From contig NZ_JAGIQL010000005.1 of NCBI RefSeq assembly GCF_017813245.1, forward strand, positions 1 through 64,000: 64,000 nt of DNA, in the 5' to 3' direction. Source of the stretch: Streptomyces montanisoli (lineage in GTDB: Bacteria > Actinomycetota > Actinomycetes > Streptomycetales > Streptomycetaceae). Of this stretch, positions 58,410-64,000 are shown piece after piece. How positions within the stretch are numbered: position 1 is the stretch's first letter; every line of letters starts with the position of its first letter. Below the pieces are notes generated by a model. That model had not been told where the DNA came from, searched no databases, and saw nothing but the letters and a program-made list of their open reading frames with translations. Position numbers and translations under genes: made by a program.

Positions 58410-59855
58410 ATGATCCCCCCACATCACCTGAGACGATGGTCAGCCTGGATGACAGCCGCCCTGCTCGGCCTGATCCTGCTGATCCCGTCAGCATCCACCC
58501 GCGCGCAGGCTGCGCCGAGTCCGGCGGCCAGTAGCGTCTCGGTCCTCATGCAGTCCTATGATCCCGGTACCGGGCGCATCGGCAGTGACTGGTGGACCTC
58601 GGCGGTGTCCCTGAGCACCGTGATGACCTACCGCCAGGCCACCGGCGACACCCAGTACGACTACGTGATCTCCGGCGCGTACGCCAGGAACAGCGACTTC
58701 ACCAACGACTACATCGACGACACCGGCTGGTGGAGTCTGGCCTGGCTCCAGGCCTACGACGTCACCGGCAACGCCGACTATCTGAACATGGCAAGGACCA
58801 CCGCCAACTACGTGCACGACTACTGGGACACCCAGTGCGGTGGTGGCGTCTACTGGAGCACTGCCAAGACGTACAAGGCCTCCATCGCCAACGAACTCTT
58901 CCTCGCCGTCACCGCCGGACTGCACAACCGCATCCCCGGCGACACCACCTACCTCGGGTGGGCCGACCAGGAATGGAACTGGTTCAAGAACTCCGGCCTC
59001 ATCAGCGGAAACCTCGTCCGCGACGGACTCGACGCCTCCGGTTGCGGATTCCACACCGCGAACTACACCTACAACCAGGGCGTCATCCTCCAAGGACTCG
59101 TCGAGCTGAACCGCGCCACCGGCGACGGCTCCCTGCTGAGCACGGCGGAGTCGATCGCCACCGCGGCCACGCAGCACTTCAACAAGGGCGGCGTCCTCTA
59201 CGAGGGCTGCGAACCCGGCTGCGGCGGCGACGGCGGCGCCTTCAAGGGCATCTTCGCCCGCTACCTGCGGGCTCTGGCCACCGCCGCACGGACGGATCAG
59301 TACAACACCTTCCTGAGCACCACCGCCGACTCCATCCTCGCCAACGACACCAACGGCTCGGGCCAACAGGGCAACTCCTTCGTCGGGCCCTTCGCCCTGT
59401 GGAGCCCCACCACCCAGGCCAGCGCCGCCGCGACCCTCGTCGCCGCCAACGCCACCGCCACGTCCGGCACCACCGGGGTCCTGCGCGGGCAGCAGTCCGG
59501 CAAATGCGCGGACGTGCCCGGCGCCACCCGGACGGACGGCACCCGAATCGCGCTGTGGGACTGCAACGGCGGCACCAACCAGAGCTGGACCGCCACACCA
59601 TCAGGCCGGCTGACCATCTACGGCACCAAGTGCCTGGACGTCGACGGCGCCGGCACGGCCGACGGCACCCCGGTACAGATCTGGGACTGCAACAACGGCA
59701 GCAACCAGCAGTGGACCGTCAACGGGGACGGCACGGTGGTCAATCCCGCCTCCGGCAAGTGCCTGGACGCCACCGGCAACGGCACGGCCAACGGCACCTT
59801 GCTGGAGATCTGGACCTGCAACGGCGGCGCCAACCAGAAGTGGGCCAGAACCTGA
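58410..59855 (+). CDS. Secreted GH76 alpha-1,6-mannanase with CBM13
   Basis: 481 residues. Signal peptide about 1-34. GH76 (alpha/alpha)6 domain about 40-350 with the catalytic Asp pair D103-D104 in NDYIDDTGWWSLAWLQAYD, plus WDTQCGGGVYWS and ANYTYNQGVILQGL. A ricin-type CBM13 (about 355-481) has three NQxW repeats (NQSWTA, NQQWTV, NQKWAR). It is an endo-acting enzyme on the alpha-1,6-mannan backbone of fungal and yeast walls, complementary to the GH92 exo-mannosidase at 49070. It follows the esterase by 72 bp in the same direction. Confidence 0.9.
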   Translation: MIPPHHLRRWSAWMTAALLGLILLIPSASTRAQAAPSPAASSVSVLMQSYDPGTGRIGSDWWTSAVSLSTVMTYRQATGDTQYDYVISGAYARNSDFTNDYIDDTGWWSLAWLQAYDVTGNADYLNMARTTANYVHDYWDTQCGGGVYWSTAKTYKASIANELFLAVTAGLHNRIPGDTTYLGWADQEWNWFKNSGLISGNLVRDGLDASGCGFHTANYTYNQGVILQGLVELNRATGDGSLLSTAESIATAATQHFNKGGVLYEGCEPGCGGDGGAFKGIFARYLRALATAARTDQYNTFLSTTADSILANDTNGSGQQGNSFVGPFALWSPTTQASAAATLVAANATATSGTTGVLRGQQSGKCADVPGATRTDGTRIALWDCNGGTNQSWTATPSGRLTIYGTKCLDVDGAGTADGTPVQIWDCNNGSNQQWTVNGDGTVVNPASGKCLDATGNGTANGTLLEIWTCNGGANQKWART

Positions 59856-59875
59856 CTCCAGACCGCTCTGCTGAC

Positions 59876-59915
59876 GCGGCCCGCGGCCCTTCACCACCGG
59901 TGAACCACGGGCCGC
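59876..59915. terminator. Hairpin between GH76 and CocE-type genes
   Basis: GCGGCCCGCGG pairs with CCACGGGCCGC (one mismatch), and inside it TTCACC-ACC-GGTGAA forms a second perfect stem. It lies between convergent genes and fits a bidirectional terminator. Confidence 0.65.
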
Positions 59916-59944
59916 CGACGCAGTGCGCGACGCAGCCGCCCGGG

Positions 59945-61687
59945 TCACGCCGTCTTCACGGGAAGCAGCAGGTAGGACGAGCGGTCGCCCCCCGTGTGGA
60001 CGGTGTGCTGTCCGCTGTTGGCGGGGGTGTACTCGCGGATCGCGGGCATCATCGTGCCCAGGAGCGACCGGCCGCTGATGACGAGGCGGAGCTGCTCACC
60101 CGGGTGGAAGCCGAGTCCGATCGGGAGCAGGTCGATTTCGACGTCCACGACCTCACCGGGTGAGAGCTTCTCGACCCGGTCGAAGCTGTGGGCGGGGACG
60201 TCCACGGTGGACAGTGCGTCGTCCAGGTGGCGCATGGAGACGCGCAGGCGTCCGTCGGAGCCCTTGTACCGCAGGATCGAGGCACCTCGCTCGGTGACGT
60301 CCTGGACCAGGGCACCCTGATTGGGCACGGTGAACTGCTGCAACGGCGTCCCGTACGCGTCGAGCTTCTGGACGAGGAGGAACAGGTCCATGTCGTCGGA
60401 GCCCTTCGCCTCGACCCACAGATGCGCCTTCGGGTACCCGACCAGCACGGTCTCCTGGTCGAAGCGCGTCACGAACGACACCGTGTCCGGATTGGACCCG
60501 ACGGTGTAGCCCGCCATCGCCTCGTCGGTGGGCGCTGTCGTGCCGAGGGTTCGTGATCGGCCGTCGAGGTAGTACTTGGTCGGCGTGACGTCGGCCGGCG
60601 GGAACCGGTCCGCCGGGATGTTCACCTGGTCGCCGCCTTCCAGGTCGAGGAGGGAGTAGCGCACGCGCGGCGTCTGCTCCCATCCGTTGTCCTCGCCCTT
60701 GAGGAAGCGGTCGAAGAACCGGCGCAGATCCTCCCTGTTCGCCTCGTCGTAGTAGTCGGGCCATTCCTGGCTGTTGTGGATGCGCAGCCACTTGTCCTGG
60801 GACGCCATCCGGCGCCAGGCCCGGAAGGTACCCGCGGTGTGCAGTGTGTTGGAGTAGCTTGCGACGACGTACGCGGGCACGGTGATCTTCTCGAACCGCG
60901 GGATCTTGTTCTCCCACAGGGTGTTCATCAGGGGATGGCGCTCGGCCTCCGCGATGATGTCCTCCTTGCGGTTGTTGCCGAAGAAGCTGTTGTCCCGCAG
61001 CTGCCGGGCGAAACCGGTGTCGGGCATGCCGCCGCGCATCACGAGGTCGCGGTAGACGTCGCTGACGCCTTCCCACGGGTTGATCGCCGCCAAGTGCGGC
61101 GGTTGTTCCGCCGCGGTGAACCACTGCGAGACCGCCAGGTAGGACGTGCCGCTCATCGCGACCTTGCCGCTGCACCAGTCCTGGACGCCCAGCCACTCGA
61201 TCAGGTCGTGACAGTCCTCCCCCTCCTGCCTGTCCCACAGGACGCTGTCGCCCTCCGAGTCGGCCACGCCCCGGATGTCCGGGTTGCAGATGGCGTAGCC
61301 GTGCGCACACCAGTACGCCGGATCGGGGCCTTCGAACTTCTCCAGACCCGAAACGATTCCGTTGTCCAGCCCGACCATGCCGAAGATGCCCATCACGCTG
61401 GCGGACGTTCCCTGGCCCTTGCCGTAAGGGCTCCACGCCACGATGACCGGCACCCGTTCCGTTCCCGCAGGACGAAAGACATCGACGTGGATCGTGACGC
61501 CGTCACGCAGGGTTACCGGCACGTCCTTGTCGAAGACGATGTCGTCGGCCAGTGGTTTGAACGGCGGGGAGATGCGGAAGCCCGCCTCCAACGTGCGAGT
61601 GCCTGGCTCGAATCCGCTCAGGATCCCGTACCGGTCACCCGGCTCCAGCGGCTGAGACGGCATGAAAACCTTCTGGTCATCACTCAT
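59945..61687 (-). CDS. CocE/NonD-type alpha/beta hydrolase (X-Pro dipeptidyl-peptidase fold)
   Basis: A 580-residue hydrolase of the CocE/NonD family. The N-terminal alpha/beta domain has VTLRDGVTIHVDVFRPAG, PVIVAWSPYGKG and nucleophile Ser in VAMSGTSYLAVSQW (about residue 195). Asp and His follow in SYSNTLHTAG and IHNSQEWPDYY. The C-terminal jelly-roll (about 360-580, GYPKAHLWVEAKGSDDMDLFLLVQKLD) is the X-Pro dipeptidyl-peptidase C domain. GAGGAG precedes ATG 61687; longer frames upstream are spurious. No signal peptide. Divergent from a TetR gene across a small palindrome. Possible ester, amide or beta-lactam-type substrates. Confidence 0.9.
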   Translation of the reverse strand: MSDDQKVFMPSQPLEPGDRYGILSGFEPGTRTLEAGFRISPPFKPLADDIVFDKDVPVTLRDGVTIHVDVFRPAGTERVPVIVAWSPYGKGQGTSASVMGIFGMVGLDNGIVSGLEKFEGPDPAYWCAHGYAICNPDIRGVADSEGDSVLWDRQEGEDCHDLIEWLGVQDWCSGKVAMSGTSYLAVSQWFTAAEQPPHLAAINPWEGVSDVYRDLVMRGGMPDTGFARQLRDNSFFGNNRKEDIIAEAERHPLMNTLWENKIPRFEKITVPAYVVASYSNTLHTAGTFRAWRRMASQDKWLRIHNSQEWPDYYDEANREDLRRFFDRFLKGEDNGWEQTPRVRYSLLDLEGGDQVNIPADRFPPADVTPTKYYLDGRSRTLGTTAPTDEAMAGYTVGSNPDTVSFVTRFDQETVLVGYPKAHLWVEAKGSDDMDLFLLVQKLDAYGTPLQQFTVPNQGALVQDVTERGASILRYKGSDGRLRVSMRHLDDALSTVDVPAHSFDRVEKLSPGEVVDVEIDLLPIGLGFHPGEQLRLVISGRSLLGTMMPAIREYTPANSGQHTVHTGGDRSSYLLLPVKTA

Positions 61688-61764
61688 GGTGAACTCCTCG
61701 CATCTCGCCGTCCACGGACGGGCTCTGCCGACAACGCGAGCGTACGGGCATGAGACCTCATAAC

Positions 61765-61778
61765 TCAACCAGTGTTGA
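61765..61778. promoter_or_regulatory. TetR operator, CocE-type hydrolase / TetR gene
   Basis: TCAAC-CAGT-GTTGA, a perfect inverted repeat 27 bp upstream of the TetR start codon in an AT-rich pocket. It probably serves both divergent genes. Confidence 0.6.
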
Positions 61779-61804
61779 TATTGTGCGCGAGGTAGTTTCG
61801 GAGC

Positions 61805-62440
61805 ATGACCGCTCACACGAGTCCCGCCACCGCCACCGCCACACGACGCGGACGGCGGCCGGGGACGAACACGACGCGACGGGCGATACTCGATGCGGCC
61901 AGAGTCCGGTTCGCGGCCGACGGCTTCACCGCGACCACGATCCGGAGAGTCGCGGCCGACGCCGGGGTCGACGCGTCGCTGGTGATGCAGTTCTTCCGGT
62001 CGAAGAGCGAGCTGTTCGCCGCCGTCATGTCCGTTCCCCCGAAAGCGTTGACTCGCTTCAGCGCCGCGTTCGAGGGAACGGACGAACATCTCGGAGAGCG
62101 CGTGGTCCGAGCCTTCCTCGAGGTGTGGGAGGGGGACGACACGAGCTCCGAGCCACTGATGGCGATGCTGCGGGGAGCCATCGTCAACGACCAGGCGAAT
62201 GAGCAGCTACGCGAGTTCCTCCAGGAGCGGCTGCTCGTCGACGGCATCGCGTCGCGCGCCGTCGACAACGCGACACTCAGAGCGGGGATCGTGTCGTCGA
62301 TGCTCGTCGGACTCGTGGTCGGACGAGGCATCGTCAGCGTCCCCACGCTCACCGGAGCAGACCGTGAGACCCTGATCTCGATCGTCGGGCCCGCTGTGCA
62401 AAGAGTGCTGGTCCCGCCGCCGACGGCCGAGCGACCCTGA
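61805..62440 (+). CDS. TetR-family regulator
   Basis: A 211-residue TetR protein. A basic N-terminal arm (TATRRGRRPGTNTTRRA) is followed by the helix-turn-helix at about 24-70 (ILDAARVRFAADGFTATTIRRVAADAGVDASLVMQFFRSKSELFAAV in parts). The C-terminal domain resembles TetR_C_17/PsrA-type. The ATG at 61805 is 27 bp from the operator, so binding should block transcription or initiation. It is likely the repressor of the adjacent CocE-type hydrolase. Confidence 0.88.
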   Translation: MTAHTSPATATATRRGRRPGTNTTRRAILDAARVRFAADGFTATTIRRVAADAGVDASLVMQFFRSKSELFAAVMSVPPKALTRFSAAFEGTDEHLGERVVRAFLEVWEGDDTSSEPLMAMLRGAIVNDQANEQLREFLQERLLVDGIASRAVDNATLRAGIVSSMLVGLVVGRGIVSVPTLTGADRETLISIVGPAVQRVLVPPPTAERP

Positions 62441-62495
62441 CTGCTGCCGTATGCGGATCGGCGTCAGCCGACCGGTGCTCGGCGGTGCGGGCGGC

Positions 62496-63152
62496 TCACG
62501 TGGAAGGGGAGCGGCGGCCGGGGCTGAGCAGGTAAGCGACCGCCATGTCGCCGAGTTCGTCGGCATACCGACGTCTGGCCGCCTCGTCGGCGGCGGGATC
62601 GGGCCGCAGGGAGTTGTGGAAGCACGCGCCGAGGATGGCGCGGGCCACGGTGTCCAGCGCTGCCTGCGGTTCGGAGCGGCGGATCTCGTGGGCGTAGGGG
62701 GCAGCCGCTTGCAGGAGGAGGCGATGAATCTCGGTGATGGTGCGGGCCCCGCGATCCACGGCACTCGTTCCCCGGAGCCGCAGCAGCTCGGGAAAGAGAT
62801 TGCCGCTGCCGGCGAAGGACTCCAGCAACGCGTGAGAGAAGGCGCCCGTGACACCGGAGAGTGACGGCGCTGCCGCGCGCAGTCGATCGGCCACGTACTC
62901 CTCGCGCCGTTTCAGCATCCTCTCGGTCAGGGCGGTGATCAGCTGGTCCTTGTCTTCGAAACGCCGGTAGATCGTGCCGACCGAGACGCCGGCGCGCTTG
63001 GCGACACTCGTGATCGTCATCTCGTCCAGGCCGGTCGACGAAGCGATCTCCTCGGCCGCCTGCAGCACGCGAGCCAGTGTCGCGGCACTGCGAGCCTGCC
63101 GGGGCTCCCGGTACGGGGCTCGGCGATCTGGCTCATGGGTCATGTCCCGCAT
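62496..63152 (-). CDS. TetR-family regulator
   Basis: A 218-residue TetR protein. Helix-turn-helix at about 20-66 (SAATLARVLQAAEEIASSTGLDEMTITSVAKRAGVSVGTIYRRFEDKDQLITAL in parts). The C-terminal domain contains SFAGSGNLFPELLRLRG and ILGACFHNSLRPDPAADEAARRRYADELGDM. Start taken at ATG 63152; the ATG three codons on is possible. The frame upstream to 63239 runs through the operator. Divergent from the unrecognised 233-residue gene at 63259 and likely its repressor. Confidence 0.87.
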   Translation of the reverse strand: MRDMTHEPDRRAPYREPRQARSAATLARVLQAAEEIASSTGLDEMTITSVAKRAGVSVGTIYRRFEDKDQLITALTERMLKRREEYVADRLRAAAPSLSGVTGAFSHALLESFAGSGNLFPELLRLRGTSAVDRGARTITEIHRLLLQAAAPYAHEIRRSEPQAALDTVARAILGACFHNSLRPDPAADEAARRRYADELGDMAVAYLLSPGRRSPST

Positions 63153-63180
63153 GGTATCGGCGACCCTCTCGTGACGGCCT

Positions 63181-63243
63181 TTGACAAGTCGCCGACCCTT
63201 CTGGGTATGCTCGAAATGTGAATGTGAGTTCGCGTTCATATTC
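63181..63243 (+). promoter_or_regulatory. Promoter and operator of the 63259 gene
   Basis: TTGACA (63181-63186), a 19-bp spacer and TATGCT (63206-63211) form a likely promoter. Immediately downstream an imperfect inverted repeat GAATGTGA (63220-63227) / TCATATTC (63236-63243) covers the start region, well placed for repression by the divergent TetR. Confidence 0.6.
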
Positions 63244-63258
63244 TATGGAGGTACGAGA

Positions 63259-63960
63259 ATGACCGACAACCAGACCTCGGCGCCCGTGGCCGTCACCCTC
63301 GTGTCAGGGCCCACCGGCCAAGGGGACATCGACGACTTCGAGTTGTTCTACGCCCGCCGTGCTCTGAGCCGCTTCAGGACGCGACTCGGGCGCCAGGGCC
63401 TGCTCGACCTCCTGGCCACCGACATCGAGGAAGGCAATGACTTCCTGCGGGAGTGTGCTCGCGCGTCCGACGGCGACTTCATGGCAGGCACGACGGTGCT
63501 CGCGGCGCGGGGCCTCGCTTCGGGCGAGTTCCTGGCCTGGATGGACGAGGCCTTCGCGGCGCACGGGGAGGCACTTCTCGCGGCACACCCTGAGCACTAC
63601 GTGATGGCGCCGGGGGCCGATGGATCCTTCCATGTGGTGGAGAACATCGGCCCCCACGTCTGCTCCTTCTTCATGGGAGGCTGGGGAACGGGCGCGATGG
63701 CCTGGGCCGCGGACGCGGATGAGCTCCTCCCGGACGCGGAGTTTCCGCACAAGATGTCCTCGAACCTTTTCCTGGACGACGGTACGGTCGTCGGGCGGGC
63801 GCTCACTCAGTTCGGTGACACCATCGACGGTTTCACCGCAAGCCTCACTGTCTATGTGCCCACCTCATGCCCGCAGGGCGTCCTGGAGCATCATCTGCGG
63901 CACTACGCCGTCGAGTTCAGGAACTGGATCGTCGCCGCCGCGGCCGCGGCACGCGCCTGA
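63259..63960 (+). CDS. Protein of unknown function under TetR control
   Basis: A 233-residue protein with no signal peptide or clear membrane segment. A strong GGAGG site precedes ATG 63259. Notable stretches: FELFYARRALSRFRTRLGRQGLLDLLATDIEEGNDFL, SGEFLAWMDEAF, HPEHYVMAPGADGSFHVVENIGPHVCSFFMGGW and VYVPTSCPQGVLEHHLRHYAVEFRNWI, taken in parts. The alternating His/Phe/Trp strands suggest a compact alpha/beta ligand-binding or small-molecule enzyme fold. I do not recognise the family. Divergent from a TetR gene with a promoter and operator between them, it is probably induced by a small molecule. Confidence 0.75.
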   Translation: MTDNQTSAPVAVTLVSGPTGQGDIDDFELFYARRALSRFRTRLGRQGLLDLLATDIEEGNDFLRECARASDGDFMAGTTVLAARGLASGEFLAWMDEAFAAHGEALLAAHPEHYVMAPGADGSFHVVENIGPHVCSFFMGGWGTGAMAWAADADELLPDAEFPHKMSSNLFLDDGTVVGRALTQFGDTIDGFTASLTVYVPTSCPQGVLEHHLRHYAVEFRNWIVAAAAAARA

Positions 63961-64000
63961 GAGCGGAGAGTGCCGCCTATTTCCTTCCGATGGCCTTGAG

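Overview
This window is a stretch of high-GC actinobacterial chromosome, almost certainly Streptomyces. The GC bias at third codon positions, frequent GTG/TTG starts, ATGA/GTGA overlaps, MmyB-type XRE regulators, a DUF5133 protein, a short 'hydrophobic protein', several SpoIIE phosphatase / HATPase / STAS genes and two in-frame TTA codons in a biosynthetic operon all fit. I found no phage, transposase, CRISPR array or rRNA.

Layout. 0-4 kb: a truncated siderophore-binding-protein fragment abuts a sugar-binding lipoprotein gene. That gene diverges from a secreted CBM3-GH16 protein, and two near-identical operator-like palindromes lie between them; an XRE regulator follows. 4.3-12.2 kb: a signalling block with a translationally coupled trio (response regulator-PP2C fusion, CHASE3 histidine kinase, response regulator), two RsbW-like ATPases, a second SpoIIE phosphatase, a STAS protein and two MarR regulators. 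12.4-15.9 kb: lutABC (lactate utilisation), then a DUF309 gene and tRNA-Pro(GGG).

16.5-30.9 kb: the most interesting region, one nine-gene operon of about 14.4 kb. In order it encodes a KAS III-like enzyme, an acyl-CoA-dehydrogenase-like prolyl-carrier-protein oxidase, a prolyl-AMP ligase, a SAM methyltransferase, a stand-alone carrier protein, a flavin-dependent halogenase, a HAD phosphatase, a second KAS III-like enzyme and a 2140-residue PKS (KS-AT-DH-ER-KR-ACP). The logic is proline -> prolyl-S-PCP -> pyrrolyl-S-PCP -> halogenated pyrrole -> transfer and polyketide extension. The KR has lost its catalytic Tyr, there is no thioesterase, and two genes carry TTA (bldA-dependent) codons.

31-33.5 kb: a NiCoT-family nickel/cobalt permease diverges from an Fe-type superoxide dismutase (sodF-like), with a Nur-box-like sequence between them; a CGNR protein follows. 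33.5-43.5 kb: accessory redox and hydrolase genes (a coupled SDR and alpha/beta hydrolase, both lacking canonical catalytic residues; a haloalkane-dehalogenase-like hydrolase; an XRE regulator; a Zn alcohol dehydrogenase), an MMPL exporter with its TetR regulator and three matching operators, then TetR plus an isolated hpnH and a small antitoxin-like gene. 43.5-48.7 kb: HhH DNA glycosylase, DUF4235, DoxX, a Pro-rich peptide, a carboxylesterase with its TetR regulator, and a short hydrophobic protein.

49-59.9 kb: a secreted glycan-degradation block (GH92, GH27, GH59, SGNH esterase, GH76). The last four all carry C-terminal ricin-type CBM13 lectin modules, suggesting a common target such as mannan- or galactose-decorated glycans. 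59.9-64 kb: a CocE/NonD-type hydrolase with a TetR regulator, then another TetR divergent from an unrecognised 233-residue protein. All assignments are from reading the sequence by eye; no database search was possible.
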